Positions 42,498 to 54,600 of a stretch of 64,000 bases of DNA are shown here, piece by piece. Below the pieces are notes generated by a model, which worked only from the letters and a program-made list of their open reading frames with translations, made no database searches and was not told where the DNA came from. The position numbers and the translations under genes are program-made. Within the stretch, counting starts at the first letter, position 1; each line of letters starts with the position of its first letter. Origin of the DNA: Acephala macrosclerotiorum (lineage: Eukaryota > Ascomycota > Leotiomycetes > Helotiales > Mollisiaceae); the NCBI GenBank assembly GCA_014904845.1, contig MU119206.1, positions 1 to 64,000 on the forward strand. The letters run 5' to 3'.

Positions 42498-44291
42498 ATG
42501 GCATTGAGGAATCTGATCATTGCAGCTGTTACGGCGCTTTTGGCCGCCAAAGCTGGAGCCGTTGACAATGGACTCGCCATTACCCCGCAGATGGGATGTA
42601 AGTGCCATCTTACCTTCATTGAAGCTCGCGTTGACAGTGGCTAGGGGACAATTGGAATGCCCTCGGCTGCGACGTTTCCGAGGACCTTCTTCTCCAAACC
42701 GCGGAGCTCATCGTCGACTACGGACTAAAAGACCTGGGATATCACTATGTGGTCCTGGACGATTGCTGGAGTGTTGGCCGAAATGCCAGCAACAACAATT
42801 CTTTGATTGCAGATTCGAAAAAGTTCCCCAATGGCATGGCGGCCGTCGCTGACCGTCTACACGAGCTTGGTCTCGGATTTGGGATGTACTCGGATGCTGG
42901 GAAGTACACCTGTGGTGGATACGCTGGAAGCTTGGGCTACGAAACTGTTGATGCGAACACATTTGCCAGCTGGGGAGTGGATTATCTGAAATATGATAAC
43001 TGCTATAATATGGGCCAAGCAGGAAATCAGCAAATCAGCGAAGCTAGGTGAGTTTTGGACGGTCCGGGGATGGGAAAACGAGATACTAATCAAAATATAG
43101 GTATGCGACAATGGCAAATGCTCTCAATGCCACTGGAAGACCAATTTTATATTCCCTTTGTAATTGGGGAGAAGACTACCCTTGGAATTGGGGCTCAACT
43201 ATTGCAAACTCGTGGAGAATTTCTGGAGACGTCTATGTAAGTGTTCCTTCGTAGAGAAGTACTATCTCCTATGCATAGTCTCGAAGGGTACATAAGAAAG
43301 AAGCTAACATCGACTCAACAGGATAACTGGGATACATATGACTCTAGATGTCCTTGGTAATTACGAACAATCCTCAAGACACGACTTTAGCTAACAGACA
43401 CAGCGCTGGAGCTGATGCCTGGAACTGCGGTCTACCCGGCTTCCACTGCTCAATTCTCAACATCGCGAACAAGGCTTCCTTCATCGTATCTAAGGCGCAG
43501 CCAGGAGCTTGGAATGATCTTGACATGCTTGAGGTTGGAAATGGCGCTATGACTGACGCTGAATATGTTGCTCATTTTAGCATATGTGAGTGCTCTCCTT
43601 TCTTCGGCACACCACGTGAGAACTGACCAAAGCAGGGGCCGCCGTTAAAAGTCCTTTGATCATGGGCAACGATATCCGCACGATCGCTCCAGCAGACCTC
43701 TCAATCCTCTCAAACGCTGCCGTAATCGCAGTCAACCAAGACCCTTCCGGCAGTTCCGCTGCCCGTCGTTGGATTTATGGTATCAATGGCAGTGACGCCT
43801 TCACTGGACCGTCCATCCAGCTGTGGAGTGGATCCCTGCAGTCTACCACTGGTGGCACATATTCTGACATGGTAGTTCTCCTTGTCAACGGTGCTGATGA
43901 GAGTATGGTCATGAACGCCACTCTTGCAGACATTTTTGTCGACAGCGGACCCCAGGGTACGGCCCAGCAAGTCAAGATGTCATGGGAAGTGCGTGATCTC
44001 TGGGCGAACAGAATGAGCACCGATGAGGCGGCTGCTATCATTGCTGCGTCGTCTGCTACCGGGAATGTCACAACGGGCTGGAACGCTACGGAGGTGGGAA
44101 CTGGACGATACAATGCAACTGCGACGAGCTACGCGGCGGGATTGGCGGCGAACGATACTTTGCTTTTGGGCAATGTGACGACGACGGTACAACCGAGTGG
44201 GACGGTAACTGCGACTGTTGATCCACATGGTGCGGCGATGTTCAGATTAAGAGCTATCCCGACTGCGGTGATGAAGAGGGATGAGTTGTGA
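42498..44291 (+). CDS. Secreted GH27 alpha-galactosidase
   Basis: Six exons fit: 42498-42597, 42645-43047, 43101-43236, 43322-43356, 43404-43585 and 43636-44291, giving 503 residues. Residues 1-21 are a signal peptide ([16 protein letters not shown]). The barrel shows [32 protein letters not shown], the nucleophile region [10 protein letters not shown] (~148), [18 protein letters not shown] and the acid/base region RISGDVY-DNWDTY (~212), [23 protein letters not shown] and [12 protein letters not shown]-terminal beta domain follows, with many N-glycosylation sequons. GH27 enzymes remove terminal alpha-1,6-galactose from galactomannan and raffinose sugars. The protein ends VMKRDEL, an ER-retrieval-like tail that is odd for a secreted enzyme. 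Paired CreA sites lie upstream. The gene is intact. Confidence 0.92.
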
Positions 44292-44483
44292 GGTGGGGCT
44301 GCTCTTTGGGAAGTTGTCAAATTTTTAGATTATGACCGGACATCCTTAGGACGAGGATCTCGGTCTCGACAAGGGACATTCTAGCAGATCCTAGAGAACT
44401 TACATAGTTAATGCACAGAAAATGCCGATCACTAGTCCCATTCTCTAGTCCGTTCGTGGACATTAGAATGGTGCAAAATGCGT

Positions 44484-45900
44484 TTACCGTCCTAGGCATC
44501 GACAAGCAGCTCCTAGCAATTCTCTATCAACGCTTCGCTCTGCTCTATCCGCCATCTTCGACATATTGTGTTGGATTTCGGTCCCATTCAGGTGGTTGAT
44601 CACGGACAATTCCCGCTCAGCACTAGATAGACGTGAGGTTCGGACAAGTCGATCGGGAGTCCTTCCCCGCAGGGGCGCCATTCAATCTTGCGGATGTCCA
44701 CTGCTTGATAAGCCTTCTCGTCCTCCGAATCGTGTTCCGTCTCTTCCGCTGTTCCAAAGTCCGCCTTTTCCGCCCCCCGCTCCTCTCGACCACTTTCTCC
44801 GCTCATGAATGAGGAAATTCGATGGGTGGCTGCTACTCGAAACGTCGTCCAACTCAAAACTCGAGAAATTAGCAGGAGCTAGACTTCACCCCATGATGCT
44901 GTTCCGCACCGCTATCTACGATCTTGAGAAGGTTACCGGATACTGGAAGAGTGCAAGAACGTTCCCGCGAACCAACGAGTAGAGATTAGGAGGGTAGTCA
45001 GGGAAATACATGGCAAACGATATTCCGAACAAGTAGAATTCCTCGAGCGCATTGGGGCGGAAGGGAATACAGGTCCCTACCTTAAACAAACATCAAGGAG
45101 AAGGTCTTTCGCATGTCGCGCAATGGTCTGAGGGGATGAACTTTGGTCTATTATGATACTGTGCAGGATGCGAACAAAATACGTGTATAACCTGCTTCCA
45201 TTATTCCTTTGATGGGAGAGAGGGTTTCGCATTGTGGCAGTCTGAGCTCTGAGGCGTAACTGCATGTTGAAGCGAAGCTGCGAATACTTCAAGTCAAGTC
45301 TTGATTCAAGACAGGGTGATGGCGAATGTGTCGTTGAAGGGAGGCACCCAAGTAGTTCTGCATACGTGGAATAATAGAGAAGATACTAGGAGATGGCAAT
45401 TGTATTGATGAACTTACTGCTTCGAAGTGAGCAGTTCTGTGATGCTACTTTCCAACACATACGCAGCTCAGCGGAAATGGAAGGAGCAGAAGGAGCAGCT
45501 AGTGACGCAACGGCGCAACACAAGCGGAATATGGATGCATTCGAAAATGGAAGTCGCGGCCTTCCTCGAGGAGTGTAAAATTGCTGTTTCTCCCACCTTC
45601 TCCACTTTTTTAATCCGATTCAGCATCGCGCACGAGAATCTTCCACAACTGGGTAAAGACCATTCCTCGTGAACATCAAGAAGACCCCTTGCGCCAAAAC
45701 TCACGCAGGATCGCAGCCGCCTCGATCGTCCCGTCAACACTCGAAGACTTCGACACTCTCGGCCCTGCTGGGTGTCGGACTTCTTATGAGGCTCACTTCA
45801 AAAACCCACCAGAACCGAAACATGAAGTACTACGTTGACGAGCAATCAGGTTTCGAGCTCAACAATCATTTCCGATTGTAGTGGCGCGCAACCTTCACAC
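44484..45900. other. Possible decayed coding remnants, unidentified
   Basis: Short stretches look protein-like but do not form a gene. On the minus strand near 44484-44681: HNMSKMADRAERSVDRELLG. On the plus strand: GWLLLETSSNSKLEKLAGAR and FRTAIYDLEKVTGYWKSART (44820-44980); after a frame change VEIRRVVREIHGKRYSEQVE and FLERIGAEGN (44975-45070); then PSTLEDFDTLGPAGCRTSYE and AHFKNPPEPKHEV (45735-45830). Stops and shifts separate them. They may be relics of one or two genes. I recognise no family and would not call a product. Confidence 0.3.
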
Positions 45901-47597
45901 CGCTTGGTGGAGTTACTAGTTCGTTCGTTCAAGCTCACATGCTACCGTTGGAAAGCAGATATTGGAAGTATCATTCAATGGTAAATTCGGTGATTCGGTA
46001 AATATGTGGTCGTTGCAGATCTCTCAACTTCATTTCAGGAGTCGAAGACAAGGGGTTTTGTTGATAGACGCGCACCCGGTGTGCCAATCGCAAATAGCTC
46101 GGAAGCTACTAATTTAGCGCTATCTCGCTTATTAAGGTTACTCTTAATTTGAAGATCCTTTCATGATGCCTCCCTTTCCAAGAGCAGGGAGTCTTGAATT
46201 GTCCAAGATTTATAATCAATACAGACGATCTGTAAGCCACGAATGGACCTCAATGCGGTATGTCAAATCTACCTTGCGTACCTCAGCGTCAATCTCCGTT
46301 TGATCAGCATTGATTTGACAAAATAGGTCTTCTGCCCCCCTTTCAAAGTACCTAGGTACTTTTGAGCCTCCTGAATGCCGCTTTAACAATCACATGATCT
46401 CGGCTAGGACCCGCAAGCATCGGCGGTGCCGCAAAGGATCAAACTTCTGAATCCCTTCAGGAAAACTGTGCGAACACTGCGAAGTCGCAGAGTTTCAAAC
46501 TAGTCACCCTCACGTTGCCAGGTTCCGAATCCCTCTGAGAATGTACTGCATGGCGCTACTGTACGGTACTGTCTCGACGGAGAGTTTGACAAGCACAAAT
46601 TCCGAAAATGAGGCTTCATGGCAGCTCAGAGCGATTGTACCCGCCGAACAACCTCAAAATCATCATGTCCATTTATTTTATCTGTCTGCCAGTGCGGTTG
46701 CAGGTGGGGTCGCAGGTCAGAAAGTTCAAGTTCAGCGATCAAATCTTTGCGTGCCACCTTCTGAAGGGTCCCGCGCGGCAAGCACGTCAGCAGGCAAATT
46801 GCTCTTCATGCTCAGCAGACGTTTGAATTCTTGACGCTCTTCTGCACTGACATATCATCTAACATGGGGTAACGATCTCCCAGTGTTACCGAGACTTGGG
46901 ATCTTTTAAGGTGCTGATTGAGGCTTCTTTGGCTTGAGCGAGCGAAAGGATCCATCTCTAATCGCAGAGAGGCTCTAGTTAATGGTCATAGATATACCCC
47001 AAAGAAGTCAGTTTTGCTGTCAGTGGCCCATGGTCGGCGTATCGCGCTCATCTTACTGGTCCACATCGCCCTCATATCCGCTGCAGCGTTAAAATCTGAC
47101 AGTCTGACGAGCTACACGACAAATACATGGGTCTGTAAGCACGGAAGTTACAGCAACAAATGGCGGCCGCGACACGAAAACGGAAAGCCACAGCAAAAGA
47201 TGTCAACAACATTGTTTGAAACATGAGATAATGATGTCGCCGGCTACATTTCTTGGCGGCCGAGTCTCGGGTTCGGCTACAGCAACTTTTTCTCATCAAT
47301 GGCCTAAGAGGCACACCTTGTGGCATTCCTTGATTGGCCCGTTACCTGATTGGGCAAAGTTGCGATCTGCTGATTCTGATTGGTCTTAGGTACGACCTCC
47401 CTGCCTCTGGGTGATGTCGCCGCCGTAAACTTACATAAGGACTAGGGGGACTTTGTTATATTATTTAGAATGCAATCTGAAGATGCGATGTATCGGGCAA
47501 GTGTATGCATCGGTATGTCCGACAGAAAAATACCTCCTTTCTCCTTTGTCTGATCAAGTACTTTGCGTTCGAGCATTCATTATACTATTATTTGATA
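45901..47597. other. Gene-poor interval
   Basis: No convincing gene in about 1.7 kb. Open frames such as 46541-46834 and 46918-47226 lack motifs, and no repeat boundary was seen by eye. The right end is the promoter of the alpha/beta hydrolase. Confidence 0.4.
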
Positions 47598-48659
47598 ATG
47601 TCTAAACCAGTTTTTGTTTGTGTACCTGGAGCCTCACATTCACATCTTATGTGGGAGCCGCTAAAGGTCGCTCTTTCGTTCCACGGTTACACCGCAGTTC
47701 CCCTTGCGTTGCCTTCGGTTGGAGGAAATCCACCGACATACGATTTCAGCGAAGATGTACAGGCTATTAGGAATCTTGTTACTGAAATATCGGATTCTGG
47801 CTCCGATGTAATTCTGGTACTGCATTCCTATGCTGGTTTACCAGGCGGAGAAGCACTTCAGGGCCTTGGCAAATCCGACAGACAACGAAATGGGCTTAGG
47901 GGTGGTGTTATACGGATTGTCTTCATCATGTCTTGTGAGTACATCCAAGAATGTCTTTTGTCAACTGCTGCTGGTTAGAAGACTGGGAGGAAATTTTTCA
48001 ATGCAAAACATGCTCGCAGACAAGGCAGCAAGAGCTTAGAATCATGAAAGACTGACTGCAAAACTAGGGCTGGCTTTAGAAGGCTTTCAACCGGGTTCAA
48101 GAGGAGACACTTCTGCCTTCTTTCCTTATATGCGCGTCAACCTTCAGGTACGTCGAGGTTTCTTCTCTAACAACGTGGAAAGTTTCGACCCATGGGCAAG
48201 TTGCTGCAATGCTTGTTGCTCTGAAAGTCTCTCTGAAAAGACGGCGTGTAAAGCGAGAACCATACATTCAAGACGACCAGTAGATTAACAGTACCCTAGG
48301 CCGGAATCTCAACGATAAATCCTCAAGAAGCTGTCAATGTCCTCTATAATGACCTGCCAAAAGCAGAAGCAGAATACTGGGCATCACAACTGCTTCCTCA
48401 AAGCATAGGCGTCTTCTGGAGCAAAACAACTTACGCAGCTTGGCGATACATTCCCTCAACTTACGTCTTGTGTGGCAAAGACCAATCAATCACACTACCA
48501 TACGCCGAAATGATTCTCAAGGCAGCCCGGGACTCCAAGCCGAACGCGATCGATACGGTAGAGAAATGCGAGGACGCTGGCCACAGTGTCATGCTGAGTC
48601 AACCGGAATGGACAGCGACAATGCTGAGAAAAGCAGCAGGGGAGAGAATACGATTATAG
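47598..48659 (+). CDS. Alpha/beta hydrolase (AB_hydrolase_1 type)
   Basis: Exons 47598-47934, 48068-48147 and 48300-48659 give 258 residues. The introns (133 and 152 nt) are longer than most here. MSKPVFVCVPGASHSHLMWE is the first strand with the oxyanion PGASH turn. The nucleophile elbow is ILVLHSYAGLPGGEA, with Ser ~77 in HSYAG. Exon 2 encodes part of the lid (LALEGFQPGSRGDTSAFFPY). Exon 3 has PKAEAEYWASQLLPQS, the STYVLCGKDQSITLPYAEMI strand with the acid position, and the catalytic His in DAGHSVMLSQP (~233). This is the short esterase branch that includes plant methyl-salicylate esterases and many fungal enzymes. The substrate is unknown. The exon 1-2 junction (MS-WLALEG) is the least certain. 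Confidence 0.8.
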
Positions 48660-49429
48660 CGAAATATACAAAGCATGTGCAACCACCGATTCTGATCCAC
48701 AAACCTCCCTAGTCTCGCAATACGTCCTTTTTCATGCTGATATACCTTTTCGCTAAGCAGACTTCCGGAGGCACATTCTAGAATGAAATGGCGGCGCATT
48801 CGGCTGAAGTCAGCACAGGACCGAGTACACGCCTTCAGCGTTCTTGTTAATTCCGAAACCTCGACGTGAATTACGAATGTCCATCTGATTCGAAGCATGA
48901 TAAGATCTCGCCTCTCAAAAGCCAAAAAGAGGTACGAGCAGCTGTCATTCGCATCGCATCGCAAAAAGCTAAGGCCGATCAACAGATTTCCCGCAGATCA
49001 TACGCGAACCCCATTGTCGTTTCATGTTGCGAAGAGGCTGCCAGCGATGATTGGATGGCAGCGAAGCGAAACAAAGTTTCAAGCATCGTGAGAGGCGGGA
49101 ACATCGAAGATTCAATCGTCAAGCTTTCGCACAGACGGTTCAAGGCTAAGCTCAATTCACAATCTACTATCTTCGCCGGTATTCCGGCCTCACAGACGGC
49201 TGTGATGCGAAGTCGAACACCTCCTGAGAATTTTCTGTGGGACAAGTGTCCGTGAAGAAGAGGAGGAAAGAATTATCAAGAAAGGATAAAAGGGTCCAGA
49301 TCACCCATCTCAACACTTTTCATCATCACAATCATCATCATCTCTTCATTCTCAAACCTTTAATCGATTCCTTTTAATCTTCTTTATTGTCCGGTACAAT
49401 ACAACTTTCACAAATCAACAATCTTCACA
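48660..49429. other. Intergenic with an unrecognised open frame
   Basis: A 129-codon plus-strand frame (48866-49255) has no domain. The last ~110 bp before the next ATG are C/T-rich (CATCATCACAATCATCATCATC...), typical of a strong fungal core promoter and 5' UTR. Confidence 0.4.
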
Positions 49430-50168
49430 ATGGCCATCACAGAAAGACTCATCCTCTCAGTCGTCGGCGGTGTTGATGCCTGGAAGGAGCCTCTCAAGTT
49501 CATGCTTCAGACCCTCAAGAAGCAGGATGGGTACATCCGCACACGATGGGGTCCCTGGTCTGAGGATGAGAGCAAGCTCGAGCTCCTGATCGGTATGTGT
49601 CACCATTTACACAACTATCCTTTGCCAAGCTAACAAAATCATCAGGTTGGGAATCCACCGAGGCCCAAAAAGCTTTCCAAGCTTCCCCCGCATTCGAAGC
49701 CACCATGGCCCAGATGAAGCCCGTTCTCTCCGGCAAGCCAACAGTCTACTTCATGCAATTAGTTCCCTATGCACCAAAGGAGGTCATGTTCGTCTCCCTA
49801 TCTCGTTTGCTTCCACCTCTCCCGCTTCCCCCTTTTTTAAGCGACAGGCACAACTAACATTTCCTCCCCCACACAGTGACGCATCCATCGTCCAAGTCGT
49901 CACCGTCACCTCCGCCACCTCAAGCATCGAAGAATTCCGTTCCCAAATTGAAGGATACAAGGCCATTGCAGGTTGCACAGGTGTCGCATCCGGCTCATCC
50001 ATGAGCGATGTTGACGGCAAGGGTAAGCCTTTCGTCGCAGCTATCGGATGGGAGACATTGGAGGCTAGCCAGAAGGGAGGACATGCTGTTAAGGTCGCGG
50101 CAGGTGGTGATTTGGAGGAGCACCACGTCAACTTCAGATATCCTGTCAAGGGTTTCGGTGGCTTGTAA
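49430..50168 (+). CDS. Dimeric alpha/beta-barrel (ABM-like) protein
   Basis: Exons 49430-49592, 49646-49787 and 49877-50168 give 198 residues. The exon 2 donor is ambiguous; GTTCGT at 49788 keeps the frame (KEVI-DASIVQVVTV). Two similar beta-alpha-beta halves are visible: KFMLQTLKKQDGYIRTRWGP through WESTEAQKAFQASPAFEATM, and VQVVTVTSATSSIEEFRSQI through AAIGWETLEASQKGGHAVKV, i.e. a tandem ABM/ferredoxin-like fold. Pezizomycotina have many such small cytosolic proteins, annotated as antibiotic-biosynthesis-monooxygenase-like; the function is mostly unknown. The C/T-rich leader suggests good expression. The gene is intact. Confidence 0.7.
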
Positions 50169-51672
50169 GCTGCTCGTCTTGAGGGTTGGATGAAGATGGA
50201 AGAAGGGTCACTGGTTGGCCTAGTGGGTAGATGCTGAAGATGCTGATGATATGATGATTATTTGAGCCAGTCGATCCTTTACTTATAGATCCCAGAAGCT
50301 CATTCTTTCATTCCACGCTTCCCAATAAGTCTTGTGAATAAAGCCAGATGCGTGAGATGACTACCAGACTGCGAAGAGTACCTGCCTACTAACCCTCTTT
50401 GCAAGAATCTGTTCTTTGAATAACAGCTTCACAGAGTCATTGTATCAGCATATCTCGCTCCTCAAGCTTCTCATCCCGACATGCGAAAAGTCGAGCAAAA
50501 ATGGTTCATCTCTTCTGCTTTCAGATTTCAAATCTTCAAACGCTATGAACTTTACGAAGACTTTAAAAGCTCAAACTATCCGCTGGGCGGCCACTTCCCG
50601 AAAAACCCGGTCCATCCCTGCCCCCTTTTTCACATCTCTAGATTATACGACAAGCGAGTGCGATCACATCACCCGTCACGGCATCCGCTCTTGCCTCCTC
50701 GACTTCGCACTTTCCTCTCAGAGTCCAAGAACCATCAGCTTGATACAGTCCAATCTCGGGAGGAACGACACAACCTCTCAGGATCACTTCCCGGCCAATT
50801 TGATGACCAACTTCATTAACTTGGCCGACGCATATCACCAACCTTGACGGCCGCCTCACATACGTCCATCATCGTGCCCATCACACTCAAACCTCCACTC
50901 ACATTCAAAATAAGAATCTTACACCCCCATTCCCAAAACCCCAACAACACCAATCCCACTACGCCCAACCAAATAGCGAACCCGCATATACGGTTCCGTG
51001 CTTACTATTGAACCCACCATTCATTCCATCTGCATGATCACCTACCTAGATGACACCCTGTCAAGCACCACCAACCTCTCCCAACGCATCATACTACCCA
51101 TCCCGGTTTAAGTTTGAACCTTATCACTCCTTCCGCAGATACATACCTATCAGAACCCTGCTTTCATTTCCAAAACCAAGGGCGCAGAATGACGATTGAC
51201 GTGCCGCTCTTACACCCAGTCACACCCACACGCTCCCACCCGTATTCGCATTCCCGAACACATACTTCAGCGAAACCAAGTGATGGAAGAAATCAGACAG
51301 GCAGACCCACACGCCAGCACACTCGTGAAAACACTCGATCAAAACATCCCCTGCGCACTCCTCGTATTTCAGCGTTTACCCAAAACAGGTTCAAGCCGCA
51401 CGAGGGAACATGGGCTCTATCTCTATCTGGGCTTTGAATTTTAATGCGAGAACTAGCCTACCCACCATACCCAAGGTACCCAATTGAACTCCATTCCAAC
51501 GGATCGGAACAAGGAAACTATAATCCTACTGTATGGACCGTATAGAAATTTGTGATAAGAGAGCTAATTTGCACAAGTGGGTATTACCCGTTTTCCACTT
51601 CCACCTCACCGACTCCCATCACACTATTCATGGAGCGAGCCTTCCACCACTTCCATCCATTCGTTCACACAT
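50169..51672. other. Gene-poor interval
   Basis: About 1.5 kb between the ABM-like gene and the ABC transporter 3' end. Minus-strand 50638-50859 and plus-strand 51196-51444 have somewhat protein-like pieces (EIRQADPHASTLVKTLDQNI) but no recognisable domain or gene structure. C-rich stretches occur at 50880-51060. Confidence 0.35.
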
Positions 51673-54600
51673 TCATTCGTCATCAACCAACCTTCCCGCC
51701 TCCCACGCCTTCTTAGCCGCCTTAACAAGCGCCTCCAAATCCCCACTCATCTCACACATCCCCCTAAATACCGCCTCCTTCCCCTCCTTCTTCAACAACT
51801 CGTACGGATGTCCATATTCGACCACCATTCCCTTATCCAACACCAGGACCTTATCATAGTCCACAATCGTCTGGAGACGATGTGCTATCGTGATGATTGT
51901 GCTTTTGAGCTCACGGATCGTTTCTTGGATTTTGGAATCGGTGTTGTAGTCTATGGATGCGGTGGCCTCGTCCATCATTAGGACTTTGGGTTGTTTGAGC
52001 ATGGCGCGTGCGAGGCAGAGAAGTTGGCGTTGGCCTTGAGAGAGGTTGTTGCCTGATTCGGCGACGGTGGAGTTTAGGTTTAGGAAGATGTTTTTGTTTG
52101 CTATTGTTGGTGTTGATGTCCCGGTTGGGGTATCAGGTACAACAATCGCAGGAGTGACCGGCCAAGATGCAGTAATTGGTGTCGATGGATTCGTAGTTGA
52201 AGTCGCGGCACCGATAAGCTGAACTCTTCTTAAGGCTGTGAAGATATCCTCATCGGTGAAAAGGTTGAATGGGTCAAGATTGCTTCGAATCGTGCCCGTG
52301 AATAGTGTCGGATCTTGAGGCACAATGGTGATCGATTCGCGTAGATCTTGGAGCCCGATGAGACCAATGTCAACATCGTCTACCAAGATCTTTCCATCCT
52401 CTGCTTCCAAGCCTCGGAAAAGCGCAAGAGCCAACGAGCTCTTACCAGCACCTGTTCGTCCCACAATGCCGACCTTCTCCAGCGGGCTGATCTTGAACGT
52501 AACATCTCGCAGCACAGGATCGAGATCTGATCTGTAACGCGTTGTGTAATTGATGAACTCGACAGATCCTTGGCTTGGCCAATTAGCCGCGGGCCTGGTC
52601 TTCTCAATGACCGCAGGCGCTTCTTGCTCCACATCAAGATATTCCTTGATACGCTCTACTGAGTTCATGTTCTGCTCATTCATGGCGTAGAGTCGAACAA
52701 GCCAAAGGACGTTCTCCGTGAAGCTTAGAGCATAACTCAATGACAGACCAGCCGCACCAGCATCAATTTTGCCAATACTCAGCACCACAAAAACTCCAGC
52801 AAAGAAAGCTACAAGGTCGCCAATGACGTCCATTCTGAAGGCAAGCCACCTATTGGCTGCCCATAAGTAGATAAAAGGTCGGCTATGAGTGTTGATTCTC
52901 AGCATGTTGTCTCGAATGAAGCGTCTTTCATCACCATATGCACGGATCGTGGTGATTCCATTAAGGGTTTCTCCGAATTGCTGGAATAACGGACTTCTCT
53001 GAACAGATTCGAGTCTCTTCAGGTCCCTCGACGAGCGAAGGTAGAACTTGCCGACGAAGAAGTACATCGCACTGATGAAAACAGCAGCAATGAGGAAGCC
53101 AGGGGTAATAGCAGTGATCAATGCAACAGTGACAGCAATAGCCAAAGCGCAGGACACCACACTAATGGCAATAGGAGCTACTTCTTGGTCGACAGCCTCG
53201 AGATCCTTGCTAAAGCGATTCATGAGCTGACCGAGTGGAGTGACATCGAAGAACTTGAATTTCGCACGCGTAACAGATTCCATCAACCGTTGGTGGATTC
53301 TCCAGCTCGCAGTCAAGGATCCGAAGAAGAGCCACAGATCTCTGAAAAGTGCAACAAGCATACAAGCCACGCCAATCAAAGCATAGACTGTGAGGTAATA
53401 TGCGACATCGACGTTGGGAGCAAATTGAGCAATCAGAGAGGTTTTGTTCGGATCGAAGTACGGTTGGATCTGTGCGAATCGCGAACTTGCCATCTCTACG
53501 GTTGAGATAGTGTTGCCAATGAAGCTTTTCGGAGAAATGCCATTATATGAGGTTGTGACTTTCGTTTGATATTGATTCGCCCATTCTCGTATCCAAATAT
53601 TGGCCGCAAGACTACCGAACTGCTGAACACCGAAAACCAAGACGGCAAGAGCCCAGAACCACCTATCAAATTAGTCAGCCAGTGAGTTATTTGCACAGGG
53701 TGTTACTACATACCATGGTCCCATAGACTTCAGATAAAGGATGATAACCTGCCATTTGACTCCACCTTCAGCTTTGGTCTCGTCCATGGCGTCCTTTTTC
53801 AGGTCTTTGCCCTTGTCAACGCTCTTAACCTTTGACAGTCTCCTCTCGGCCCTCTCGGCCATGGACATCCGTCTTTGCGTAGGTGTTTCGCCAGGCTCGC
53901 CATCACCGATCAGAGTGTCTCCGCTCTCGTCACCAACGCTGGATGGCACACGAGAAGGCATTCTTGAGACTTCCGCAGAGCCAGGCTGGGACTTTATGAC
54001 ATCGTCGCCGAGCTTGCCAGACGCAATGACCACTTCAGAAGAGCCTTGGATCTCAATCTTTCCGTTTTCGAGAAGGACGACATATCGTGATTGCGGCACA
54101 CAGAGAGCTAAATTGTGGGTTACAAGGATACAAGTTCGACCGTGCATCAGAGGACCACGGATACAGTTATCGAAAATCCATTTCGCAGTATGGGAGTCGA
54201 CCGCGCTCAAGCAATCGTCCAAAAGGACGTGCCTCGAATCTGAGTAGAGTGCTCTGGCCAGTGAGATACGCTGCTTTTGACCTCCTGAAAGGGTGATTCC
54301 TTTCTCTCCGACTAGGGTTTGATCTCCGTTGTCGAGAATTTCTAAGTCACGCTCCAGAGCACAGGCGACGATAACGTCTTTGTACTTCTTCTCGTCCAGT
54401 GGTGCCGCGAACAAAATATTCTCTTTGATATTGGCATTGACGAGCCAAGCCTGCTGTGCACAGTACGCAACACTCTCGGTGAGACCAGTCTCTGGATCAG
54501 GACGGACATCCTCGCGACTATAACCACCTGGGAGGAATACTTTGCCCTTGATGAGAGTCATTTCTCCGAGGAGGGCCATCAAAAGCGAAGTCTTGCCTGA

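Noticed and set aside
46518..46532. T-arm-like GGTTCCGAATCC as a tRNA hint
   Set aside because: It differs from the GGTTCRANNCC B box by an extra base, and I found no A box or foldable cloverleaf around it.
37542..50168. A secondary-metabolite gene cluster (SDR, Rossmann protein, hydrolase, ABM-like protein)
   Set aside because: No backbone enzyme (PKS, NRPS, terpene cyclase), no P450 and no cluster regulator; the genes are far apart and separated by gene-poor DNA.
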